Source of the DNA: Brachycybe producta
Taxonomy: Eukaryota; Arthropoda; Diplopoda; Playtdesmida; Andrognathidae
DNA length: 64,000 nucleotides
NCBI GenBank assembly: GCA_036925085.1
Contig: JAUPFP010000144.1
Coordinates: 92,054-156,053, forward strand
Direction: 5' to 3'
Under the pieces are notes generated by a model, which saw nothing but the letters and a program-made list of their open reading frames with translations, did not search any database and was not told the DNA's origin. Position numbers and translations under genes: made by a program. Below are positions 26,172-38,300 of the stretch, one piece after another (within the stretch, counting starts at the first letter, position 1; every line of letters begins with the position of its first letter).

Positions 26172-29100
26172 GTACCAACCTTAAACGTTAAACCTAAACC
26201 TTCAACCTTAAACGTTCAACCTTATACGTTCAACCTTATACGTTCAACCTTAAACATTCAACCTTAAATGTTCAACCTTAAATGTTCAACCTTAAACGTG
26301 AAACCTTAAACATGAAACCTTAAATGTTCAACCTTAAACGTGAAACCTTAAACGTGAAACCTTAAACGTTCAACCTTAAACGTTCAACCTTAAACGTGAA
26401 ACCTTAAACGTAAAACCTTAAACGTGAAACCTTAAACAATCAACCTTAAACGTTCAACCTTAAACGTTCAACCTTAAACGTTCAACCTTAAACGTGAAAC
26501 CTTAACGTGAAACCTTAAACGTGAAACCTTAAACGTTCAACCTTAAACGTTCAACCTTAAACGTGAAACATTAAACGTTCAACCTTCAACGTTCAACCTT
26601 AAAATTTCAACCTTAAACGTTCAACCTTAAACGTTCAACCTTAAACGTTCAACCTTAAACGTTCAACCTTAAACGTTCAACCTTAATCGTTCAACCTTAA
26701 ACGTTCAACCTTAATCGTTCAACCTTAAACGTTCAACCTTAAACGTTCAACCTTAAACGTTCAACCTTAAAAGTTCCACCTTAAATGTTCAACCTTAAAC
26801 GTTAATCCTTAAACGTTCAACCTTAAACGTTCCATCTTAAACATTAAACCTTAAACGTTCAACCGTAAACGTTCAACCTTAAACGTGAAACCTTAAACGT
26901 TCAACCATAAACGTGAAACCTTAAACGTGTAACCTTAAACGTGAAACCTTAAACGTGAAACCTTAAACGTTCAACCTTAAATGTTCAACCTTAAACGTTC
27001 AACCTTAAACGTTCAACCTTAAACGTTCAACCTTAAACGTTAATCCTTAAACGTTCAACCTTAAACGTTCCACCTTAAACATGAAACCTTAAACGTGAAA
27101 CCTTAAACGTTCAACCTTATACGTTCAACCTTAAACGTTCAACCTTATACGTTCAACCTTAAACAATCAACCTTAAACTTTCAACCTTATACGTTCAACC
27201 TTAAACGTTCAACCTTATACGTTCAACCTTAAATGTTCAACCTTTAACGTGAAACCTTAAACATGAAACCTTAAATGTTCAACCTTAAACGTTCAACCTT
27301 AAATGTTCAACCTTAAACGTTCAACCATAAACGTTCAACATTAAACGTGAAACCTTAAATGTTCAACCTTAAACATTCAACCTTAAACGTGAAACCTTAA
27401 ACGTGAAACCTTAAACGTGAAACCTTAAACGTGAAACCTTAAACGTGAAACCTTAAACGTGAAACCTTAAACGTGAAACCTTAAACGTGAAACCTTAAAC
27501 GTGAAACCTTAAACGTGAAACCTTAAACGTGAAACCTTAAACGTGAAACCTTAAACGTGAAACCTTAAACGTGAAACCTTAAACGTGAAACCTTAAACGT
27601 GAAACCTTAAACGTGAAACCTTAAACGTGAAACCTTAAACGTTCAACCTTAAATGTTCAACCTTAAACATTCAACCTTAAACGTGAAACCTTAAACATTC
27701 AACCTTAAACATGAAACCTTAAACGTGAAACCTTAAACGTTCAACCTTAAACGTTCAACCTTAAACGTTCAACCTTAAACGTTCAAACTTATACGTTCAA
27801 CCTTAAACGTTCAACCTTATACGTTCAACCTTAAACAATCAACCTTAAACTTTCAACCTTATACGTTCAACATTAAACGTTCAACCTTATACGTTCAACC
27901 TTAAACGTTCAACCTTAAACGTTCAACCTTAAACGTTCAACCTTAAACATTCAACCTTAAATGTTCAACCTTAAATGTTCAACCTTAAATGTTCAACCTT
28001 AAATGTTCAACCTTAAATGTGAAACCTTAAACATGAAACCTTAAATGTTCAACCTTAAACGTGAAACCTTAAACGTAAAACCTTAAACGTGAAACCTTAA
28101 ACAATCAACCATAAACGTTCAACCTTAAACGTTCAACCTTAAACGTGAAACCTTAAACGTGAAAACTTAAATGTGAAATCTTAAACGTTCAACCTTAAAC
28201 GTTCAACCTTAAACTAAAAAACCTTAAATGTTCAACCTTATATGTTCAACCTTAAACGTGAAACCTTAAACATGAAACCTTAAATGTTCAACCTTAAACG
28301 TGAAACCTTAAACGTGAAACCTTAAACGTGAAACCTTAAACGTGAAACCTTAAACGTGAAACCTTAAACGTGAAACCTTAAACGTTCAACCTTAAACGTT
28401 CAACCTTAAACGTTCAACCTTAAATGTGAAACATTAAACGTTCAACCTTAAACGTTCAACCTTAAACGTTCAACCTTAAACGTTCAAACTTAAACGTACC
28501 AACCTTAAACGTTAAACCTAAACCTTCAACCTTAAACATTCAACCTTAAACGTTCAACCTTAAAATTTCAACCTTAAACGTTCAACCTTAAACGTGACAC
28601 CTTAAACGTGAAACCTTTAACGTGAAACTTTAAACGTGAAACCTTAAATGTTCAACCTTAAACGTTCAACCTTAAACGTTCAACCTTAAACGTTCAACCT
28701 TAAACGTTCAACCTTAAACGTGAAACCTTAAACGTGAAACCTTAAACGTGAAACCTTAAACGTGAAACTTTAAACGTGAAACCTTAAACGTTCAACCTTA
28801 AATGTTCAACCTTAAACGTTCAACCTTAAACATTCAACCTTAAATGTTCAACCTTAAACGTTCAACCTTAAACGTTCAACCTTAAACATTCAACCTTAAA
28901 CGTTCAACCTTAAACGTTCAACCTTAAACGTTCAACCTTAATCGTTCAACCTTAAACGTTCAACCTTAAACGTTCAACCTTAAACGTTCAACCTTAAACG
29001 TTCAACCTTAAACGTTCAACCTTAAACATTAATCCTTAAACGTTCAACCTTAAACGTTCCATCTTAAACATTAAACCTTAAACGTTCAACCGTAAACGTT

Positions 29101-29840
29101 CAACCTTAAACGGGAAACCTTAAACGTTCAACCATAAACGTGAAACCTTAAACGTGTAACCTTAAACGTGAAACCTTAAACGTGAAACCTTAAACGTTCA
29201 ACCTTAAATGTTCAACCTTAAACGTTCAACCTTAAACGTTCAACCATAAACGTTAATCCTTAAACGTTCACCCTTAAACGTTCCACCTTAAACATGAAAC
29301 CTTAAACGTTTAACCGTAAACGTTCAAACTTAAACGTGAAATCTTAAACAATCAAACATATACGTGAAACCTAAAACGTGTAACCTTAAACGTGAAACCT
29401 TAAACGTGAAACCTTAAACGTGAAACCTTAAACGTTCAACCTTAAATGTTCAACCTTAAACGTTCAACCTTAAATGTTCAACTTTAAACATTCAACCTTA
29501 AACGTGAAACCTTAAACGTGAAACCATAAACGTTAAACCTTAAACGTTCAACCTTAAACGTTCAACCTTAAATGTTCAACCTTAAACGTTCATCCATAAA
29601 CGTTCAACCTTAAACGTGAAACCTTAAATGTTCAACCTTAAACGTGAAACCTTAAACATGAAACCTTAAACGTGAAACCTTAAACGTGAAACCTTAAACG
29701 TGAAACCTTAAACGTGAAACCTTAAACGTGAAACCTTAAACATTCAACCTTAAACGTGAAACCTTAAACGTTCAACCTTAAACGTTCAACCTTAAACGTT
29801 CAACCTTATACGTTCAACCTTAAACGTTCAACCTTATACG
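26172..29840. repeat. Composite higher-order repeat, copy 2 (about 3.67 kb)
   Basis: This continues from the GTACC marker at 26172 with the next at 28496; the inner interval 24828 to 28496 is 3,668 bp (262 units). Matching markers run at least to the AATCAAACATA variant at 29350, beyond which a 672-bp repeat takes over. It includes an 18-unit G run at 27388-27639 and a short 13-bp monomer (CCTTAACGTG) near 26503. The right edge is approximate. Confidence 0.8.
27388..27639. repeat. Run of 18 G units, long allele of a recurrent site
   Basis: Eighteen G units lie between a CATTC unit and the T, TGTTC, CATTC flank. The homologous positions hold nine (21115) and 17 (23720). Confidence 0.9.
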
Positions 29841-30700
29841 TTCAACCTTAAACAATCAACCTTAAACTTTCAACCTTATACGTTCAACCTTAAACGTTCA
29901 ACCTTATACGTTCAACCTTAAATGTTCAACCTTAAATGTTCAACCTTTAACGTTAAACCTTAAACATGAAACCTTAAATGTTCAACCTTAAACGTGAAAC
30001 CTTAAACGTAAAACCTTAAACGTGAAACCTTAAACGTGTAACCTTAAACGTGAAACCTTAAACGTGAAACCTTAAACGTGAAACCTTAAACGTTCAACCT
30101 TAAATGTTCAACCTTAAACGTTCAACCTTAAATGTTCAACTTTAAACATTCAACCTTAAACATTCAACCTTAAACGTGAAACCTTAAACGTGAAACCATA
30201 AACGTTAAACCTTAAACGTTCAACCTTAAACGTTCAACCTTAAATGTTCAACCTTAAACGTTCATCCATAAACGTTCAACCTTAAACGTGAAACCTTAAA
30301 TGTTCAACCTTAAACGTGAAACCTTAAACATGAAACCTTAAACGTGAAACCTTAAACGTGAAACCTTAAACGTGAAACCTTAAACGTTCAACCTTAAACG
30401 TTCAACCTTAAACATTCAACCTTAAACGTGAAACCTTAAACGCTCAACCTTAAACGTTCAACCTTAAACGTTCAACCTTATACGTTCAACCTTAAACGTT
30501 CAACCTTATACGTTCAACCTTAAACAATCAACCTTAAACTTTCAACCTTATACGTTCAACCTTAAACGTTCAACCTTATACGTTCAACCTTAAATGTTCA
30601 ACCTTAAATGTTCAACCTTTAACGTTAAACCTTAAACATGAAACCTTAAATGTTCAACCTTAAACGTGAAACCTTAAACGTAAAACCTTAAACGTGAAAC
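29350..30700. repeat. Tandem duplication of 672 bp (48 units)
   Basis: The rare TTCATCCATAAA variant is at 29591 and 30263 (CATCC), and the CCTTTAACGTTAAACC variant is at 29945 and 30617, both a shift of exactly 672 bp. The TATACG / CAATC / CTTTC cluster lies at the same place in each copy. The second copy has a private CGCTCAACC unit near 30441 and CATTC in place of nearby units. Confidence 0.88.
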
Positions 30701-31393
30701 CTTAAACATTCAACCTTAAACGTTCAACCTTAAACGTTCAACCTTAAACTTGAAACCTTAAACGTGAAAACTTAAATGTGAAATCTTAAACGTTCAACCT
30801 TAAACTAAAAAACCTTAAATGTTCAACCTTAAACGTTCAACCGTAAACATTCAACCTTAAACGTTCAACCTTAAACGTTCAACCTTAAACGTTCAACCTT
30901 AAACGTTCAACCTTAAACGTTCAACCTTAAACGTTCAACCTTAATCGTTCAACCTTAAACGTTCAACCTTAAACGTTCAACCTTAAACGTTCAACCTTAA
31001 ACGTTCAACCTTAAACGTTCAACCTTAAACGTTCAACCTTAAACGTTAATCCTTAAACGTTCAACCTTATACGTTCAACCTTAAATGTTCAACCTTAAAT
31101 GTTCAACCTTTAACGTTAAACCTTAAACATGAAACCTTAAATGTTCAACCGTAAACGTTCAACCTTAAACGTGAAACCTTAAACGTTCAACCATAAACGT
31201 GAAACCTTAAACGTGTAACCTTAAACGTGAAACCTTAAACGTGAAACCTTAAACGTTCAACCTTAAATGTTCAACCTTAAACGTTCAACCATAAACGTTA
31301 ATCCTTAAACGTTCAACCTTAAACGTTCCACCTTAAACATGAAACCTTAAACGTTTAACCGTAAATGTTCAAACTTAAACGTGAAATCTTAAA

Positions 31394-34300
31394 CAATCAA
31401 ACATATACGTGAAACCTTAAACGTGAAACCTTAAACGTGAAACCTTAAATGTTCAACCTTAAACGTTCAACCTTAAATGTTCAACTTTAAACATTCAACC
31501 TTAAACATTCAACCTTAAACGTGAAACCTTAAACGTGAAACCATAAACGTTAAACCTTAAACGTTCAACCTTAAACGTTCAACCTTAAATGTTCAACCTT
31601 AAACGTTCAACCATAAACGTTCAACCTTAAACGTTCAACCTTAAACGTTCAACCTTAAATGTGAAACATTAAACGTTCAACCTTAAACGTTCAACCTTAA
31701 ACGTTCAACCTTAAACGTTCAAACTTAAACGTACCAACCTTAAACGTTAAACCTAAACCTTCAACCTTAAACATTCAACCTTAAACGTTCAACCTTAAAA
31801 TTTCAACCTTAAACGTTCAACCTTAAACGTGAAACCTTAAACGTTCAACCTTAAACGTTCAACCTTAAATGTTCAACCTTAAACATTCAACCTTAAACGT
31901 TCAACCTTAAACGTTCAACCTTAAACGTTCAACCTTAAACGTTCAACCTTAAACGTGAAACCTTAAACGTGAAACCTTAAACGTGAAACTTTAAACGTGA
32001 AACCTTAAATGTTCAACCTTAAACGTTCAACCTTAAACGTTCAACCTTAAACATTCAACCTTAAACGTTCAACCTTAAACGTTCAACCTTAAACGTTCAA
32101 CCTTAAACATTCAACCTTAAACGTTCAACCTTAAACGTTCAACCTTAAACGTTCAACCTTAATCGTTCAACCTTAAACGTTCAACCTTAAACGTTCAACC
32201 TTAAACGTTCAACCTTAAACGTTCAACCTTAAACGTTCAACCTTAAACATTAATTCTTAAACGTTCAACCTTAAACTTGAAACCTTAAACGTGAAAACTT
32301 AAATGTGAAATCTTAAACGTTCAACCTTAAACTAAAAAACCTTAAATGTTCAACCTTAAACGTTCAACCGTAAACATTCAACCTTAAACGTTCAACCTTA
32401 AACCTTCAACCTTAAACGTTCAACCTTAAACGTTCAATCTTAATCGTTCAACCTTAAACGTTCAACCTTAATCGTTCAACCTTAAACGTTCAACCTTAAA
32501 CGTTCAACCTTAAACGTTCAACCTTAACGTTCAACCATAAACGTTAATCCTTAAACGTTCACCCTTAAACGTTCCACCTTAAACATAAAACCTTAAACGT
32601 TTAACCGTAAACGTTCAAACTTAAACGTGAAATCTTAAACAATCAAACATATACGTGAAACCTTAAACGTGTAACCTTAAACGTGAAACCTTAAACGTGA
32701 AACCTTAAACGTTCAACCTTAAATGTTCAACCTTAAACGTTCAACCTTAAATGTTCAACTTTAAACATTCAACCTTAAACATTCAACCTTAAACGTGAAA
32801 CCTTAAACGTGAAACCATAAACGTTAAACCTTAAACGTTCAACCTTAAACGTTCAACCTTAAATGTTCAACCTTAAACGTTCAACCATAAACGTTCAACC
32901 TTAAACGTGAAACCTTAAATGTTCAACCTTAAACGTGAAACCTTAAACATGAAACCTTAAACGTGAAACCTTAAACGTGAAACCTTAAACGTGAAACCTT
33001 AAACGTTCAACCTTAAACGTTCAACCTTATACGTTCAACCTTAAACGTTCAACCTTATACGTTCAACCTTAAACAATCAACCTTAAACTTTCAACCTTAT
33101 ACGTTCAACCTTAAACGTTCAACCTTATACGTTCAACCTTAAATGTTCAACCTTAAATGTTCAACCTTTAACGTTAAACCTTAACCTTAAATGTTCAACC
33201 TTAAACGTGAAACCTTAAACGTAAAACCTTAAACGTGAAACCTTAAACATTCAACCTTAAACGTTCAACCTTAAACGTTCAACCTTAAACTTGAAAACCT
33301 TAAACGTGAAAACTTAAATGTGAAATCTTAAACGTTCAACCTTAAACTAAAAAACCTTAAATGTTCAACCTTAAACGTTCAACCGTAAACATTCAACCTT
33401 AAACGTTCAACCTTAAACGTTCAACCTTAAACGTTCAACCTTAAACGTTCAACCTTAATCGTTCAACCTTAAACGTTCAACCTTAATCGTTCAACCTTAA
33501 ACGTTCAACCTTAAACGTTCAACCTTAAACGTTCAAACCTTAAACGTTCAACCTTAAACGTTCAACCTTAAACGTTCAACCTTAAACGTTCAACCTTAAA
33601 CGTTCAACCTCGTAAACGTTCAACCTTAAACGTGAAACCTTAAACGTTCAACCATAAACGTGAAACCTTAAACGTGTAACCTTAAACGTGAAACCTTAAA
33701 CGTGAAACCTTAAACGTTCAACCTTAAATGTTCAACCTTAAACGTTCAACCTTAAACGTTCAACCATAAACGTTAATCCTTAAACGTTCAACCTTAAACG
33801 TTCCACCTTAAACATGAAACCTTAAACGTTTAACCGTAAACGTTCAAACTTAAACGTGAAATCTTAAACAATCAAACATATACGTGAAACCTTAAACGTG
33901 AAACCTTAAACGTGAAACCTTAAATGTTCAACCTTAAACGTTCAACCTTAAATGTTCAACTTTAAACATTCAACCTTAAACATTCAACCTTAAACGTGAA
34001 ACCTTAAACGTGAAACCATAAACGTTAAACCTTAAACGTTCAACCTTAAACGTTCAACCTTAAATGTTCAACCTTAAACGTTCAACCATAAACGTTCAAC
34101 CTTAAACGTGAAACCTTAAATGTTCAACCTTAAACGTGAAACCTTAAACATGAAATCTTAAACGTGAAACCTTAAACGTGAAACCTTAAACGTGAAACCT
34201 TAAACGTGAAACCTTAAACGTTCAACCTTAAACGTTCAACCTTAAACATTCAACCTTAAACGTGAAACCTTAAACATTCAACCTTAAACATGAAACCTTA

Positions 34301-36185
34301 AACGTGAAACCTTAAACGTGAAACCTTAAAACGTTCAACCTTAAACGTTCAACCTTATACGTTCAACCTTAAAACGTTCAACCTTATACGTTCAACCTTA
34401 AACAATCAACCTTAAACTTTCAACCTTATACGTTCAACCTTAAACGTTCAACCTTATACGTTCAACCTTAAATGTTCAACCTTAAATGTTCAACCTTTAA
34501 CGTTAAACCTTAAACATGAAACCTTAAATGTTCAACCTTAAACGTTCAAACCTTAAACTTGAAACCTTAAACGTGAAAACTTAAATGTGAAATCTTAAAC
34601 GTTCAACCTTAAACTAAAAAACCTTAAATGTTCAACCTTAAACGTTGAACCGTAAACGTTCAACCTTAAACGTTCAACCTTAAACGTTCAACCTTAAACG
34701 TTCAACCTTAAACGTTCAACCTTAAACGTTCAACCTTAAACGTTCAACCTTAAACGTTCAACCTTAAACGTGATCCTTAAATGTGAAACCTTAAAAATTC
34801 AACCTTAAACATTCAACCTTAAACGTTTAACCTTAAATGTTCAACCTTAAATGTTCAACCTTAAACGTTCAACCTTAAACGTTCAACCTTAAACGTTCAA
34901 CCTTAAACATTCAACCTTAAACGTTCAACCTTAAATGTTCAACCTTAAATGTTCAACATTAAACGTTCAACCTTAAACGTTCAACCTTAAACGTTAAACC
35001 TTAAACGTTCCATCTTAAACATGAAACCTTAAATGTTCAACCATAAACGTTCAACCTTAAACGTGAAACCTTAAACGTTCAACCTTAAATGTGAAACCTT
35101 AAACGAGTAACCTTAAACGTGAAACCTTAAACGTGAAACCTTAAATGTGAAACCTTAAACGTGAAACCTTAAACGTGAAACCTTAAACGTGAAACCTTAA
35201 TCGTGAAACCTTTAACGTTCAAAATTAAACGTTCAACCTTAAATGTTCAAAATTAAATGTGAAACATTAAACGTTCAACCTTAAACGTTCAACCTTAAAC
35301 GTTCAACCTTAAACGTTCAACCTTAAAAGTTCAACCTTAAATGTACCAACCTTAAACGTTCAACCTAAACCTTCAACCTTAAACGTTCAACCTTAAACAT
35401 TCAACCCTAAACGTTCAACCTTAAATGTTCAACCTTAAACGTTCAACCTTAAACGTTCAACCTTAAACGTTCAAAATTAAACGTTCAACCTTAAACATTC
35501 AACCTTAAACGTTCAACCTTAAACGTTCAACCTTAAACGTTCAACCTTAAACGTTCAACCTTAAACGTTCAACCTTAAACGTTCAACCTTAAACGTGACA
35601 CCTTAAACATTCAACCTTAAATGTGAAACTTTAAAAGTGAAACCTTAAACGTTCAACCTTAAACGTTCAACCTTAAACGTTCAACCTTAAACGTTCAACC
35701 TTAAACGTTCAAACTTAAACGTTCAACCTTAAACGTTCAACCTTAAACGTTCAACCTTAATCGTTCAACCTTAAACGTTCAACCTTAACGTTCAACCTTA
35801 AACGTTCAACCTTAAACGTTCAACCTTAAACGTTCAACCTTAAACGTTAATCCTTAAACGTTCAACCTTAAACGTTCCATCTTAAACATTAAACCTTAAA
35901 CGTTCAACCGTAAACGTTCAACCTTAAACGTGAAACCTTAAACGTTCAACCATAAACGTGAAACCTTAAACGTGTAACCTTAAACGTGAAACCTTAAACG
36001 TGAAACCTTAAATGTTCAACCTTAAATGTTCAACCTTAAACGTTCAACCTTAAACGTTCAACCATAAACGTTAATCCTTAAACGTTCAACCTTAAACGTT
36101 CCACCTTAAACATGAAACCTTAAACGTTTAAACCGTAAACGTTCAAACTTAAACGTGAAATCTTAAACAATCAAACATATACGTG
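31394..36185. repeat. Repeats marked by CAATCAAACATATACG
   Basis: The marker, with its partners GTTTAACCGTAAACG and GTGAAATC just before it, is at 31394, 32640, 33869 and 36168; earlier copies are at 25681 and 29349. Intervals are 1,246, 1,229 and 2,299 bp. These are not exact multiples of 14 because several 1-bp indels lie between copies. I did not see this marker outside 25.6-36.2 kb, so it defines a middle domain of the array. Confidence 0.75.
33605..33625. repeat. Register break: CCTCGTAAACG junction
   Basis: After a T unit the sequence reads CAACCTCGTAAACGTTC, with CCT joined to CGTAAA. This is unlike any other monomer. It looks like a join of two array positions: the right side matches the CCGTAAACG context that starts related copies. 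It could be a recombination junction or an assembly join. Confidence 0.7.
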
Positions 36186-38300
36186 AAACCTTAAACGTGT
36201 AACCTTAAACGTGAAACCTTAAACGTGAAACCTTAAACGTGAAACCTTAAACGTTCAACCTTAAATGTTCAACCTTAAACGTCAACCTTAAATGTTCAAC
36301 CTTAAACGTTCAACCTTAAATGTTCAACTTTAAACATTCAACCTTAAACATTCAACCTTAAACGTGAAACCTTAAACGTGAAACCATAAACGTTAAACCT
36401 TAAACATTCAACCTTAAACGTTCAACCTTAAATGTTCAACCTTAAAAGTTCAACCATAAACGTTCAACCTTAAACGTGAAACCTTAAATGTTCAACCTTA
36501 AACGTGAAACCTTAAACATGAAACCTTAAACGTGAAACCTTAAACGTGAAACCTTAAACGTGAAACCTTAAACGTGAAACCTTAAACGTTCAACCTTAAA
36601 CGTTCAACCTTAAACGTTCAACCTTAAACATTCAACCTTAAACGTGAAACCTTAAACATTCAACCTTAAACATGAAACCTTAAACGTGAAACCTTAAACG
36701 TTCAACCTTAAACGTTCAACCTTATACGTTCAACCTTAAACGTTCAACCTTAAACATTCAACCTTAAACGTTCAACCTTAAATGTTCAACCTTAAATGTT
36801 CAACATTAAACGTTCAACCTTAAACGTTCAACCTTAAACGTTAAACCTTAAACGTTCCATCTTAAACATGAAACCTTAAATGTTCAACCATAAACGTTCA
36901 ACCTTAAACGTGAAACCTTAAACGTTCAACCTTAAATGTGAAACCTTAACGAGTAACCTTAAACGTGAAACCTTAAACGTGAAACCTTAAATGTGAAACC
37001 TTAAACGTTCAACCTAAACCTTCAACCTTAAATGTTCAACCTTAAACATTCAACCCTAAACGTTCAACCTTAAATGTTCAACCTTAAACATTCAACCCTA
37101 AACGTTCAACCTTAAATGTTCAACCTTAAACGTTCAACCTTAAATGTTCAACCTTAAACGTTCAACCTTAAACGTTCAACCTTAAACGTTCAACCTTAAA
37201 CGTTCAACCTTAAACGTTCAACCTTAAACGTTCAACCTTAAACGTTCAACCTTAAACGTTCAACCTTAAACGTTCAACCTTAAACGTTCAACCTTAAACG
37301 TTCAACCTTAAACGTGACACCTTAAACATTCAACCTTAAATGTGAAACTTTAAAAGTGAAACCTTAAACGTTCAACCTTAAACGTTCAACCTTAAACGTT
37401 CAACCTTAAACGTTCAACCTTAAACGTTCAACCTTAAACGTTCAAACTTAAACGTTCAACCTTAAATGTTCAACCTTAAACGTTCAACCTTAATCGTTCA
37501 ACCTTAAACGTTCAACCTTAAACGTTCAACCTTAAACGTTAATCCTTAAACGTTCAACCTTAAACGTTCCATCTTAAACATTAAACCTTATACGTTCAAC
37601 CGTAAACGTTCAACCTTAAACGTGAAACCTTAAACGTTCAACCATAAACGTGAAACCTTAAACGTGTAACCTTAAACGTGAAACCTTAAACGTGAAACCT
37701 TAAATGTTCAACCTTAAATGTTCAACCTTAAACGTTCAACCTTAAACGTTCAACCATAAACGTTAATCCTTAAACGTTCAACCTTAAACGTTCCACCTTA
37801 AACATGAAACCTTAAACGTTTAACCGTAAACGTTCAACCTTAAACGTTCAACCTTAAATGTTCAACTTTAAACATTCAACCTTAAACATTCAACCTTAAA
37901 CGTGAAACCTTAAACGTGAAACCATAAACGTTAAACCTTAAACATTCAACCTTAAACGTTCAACCTTAAATGTTCAACCTTAAACGTTCAACCATAAACG
38001 TTCAACCTTAAACGTGAAACCTTAAATGTTCAACCTTAAACGTGAAACCTTAAACATGAAACCTTAAACGTGAAACCTTAAACGTGAAACCTTAAACGTG
38101 AAACCTTAAACGTGAAACCTTAAACGTTCAACCTTAAACGTTCAACCTTAAACGTTCAACCTTATACGTTCAACCTTAAACGTTCAACCTTAAACGTTCA
38201 ACCTTAAATGTTCAACCTTAAACGTTCAACCTTAAACGTTCAACCTTAAACGTTCAACCTTAAACGTGATCCTTAAATGTGAAACCTTAAAAATTCAACC
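35000..38300. repeat. Duplication with a shift of 1.69-1.85 kb
   Basis: TTCCATCTTAAACATG with CCATC at 35010 recurs at 36857 (1,847 bp). TTTAAAAGTGAAACC at 35633 recurs at 37352 (1,719 bp), and CCATAAACGTTAATCC at 36062 recurs at 37754 (1,692 bp). The falling shift means the second copy has lost about 11 units in two steps plus single bases. The second copy also lacks the GTACC marker seen at 35343. Confidence 0.72.
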
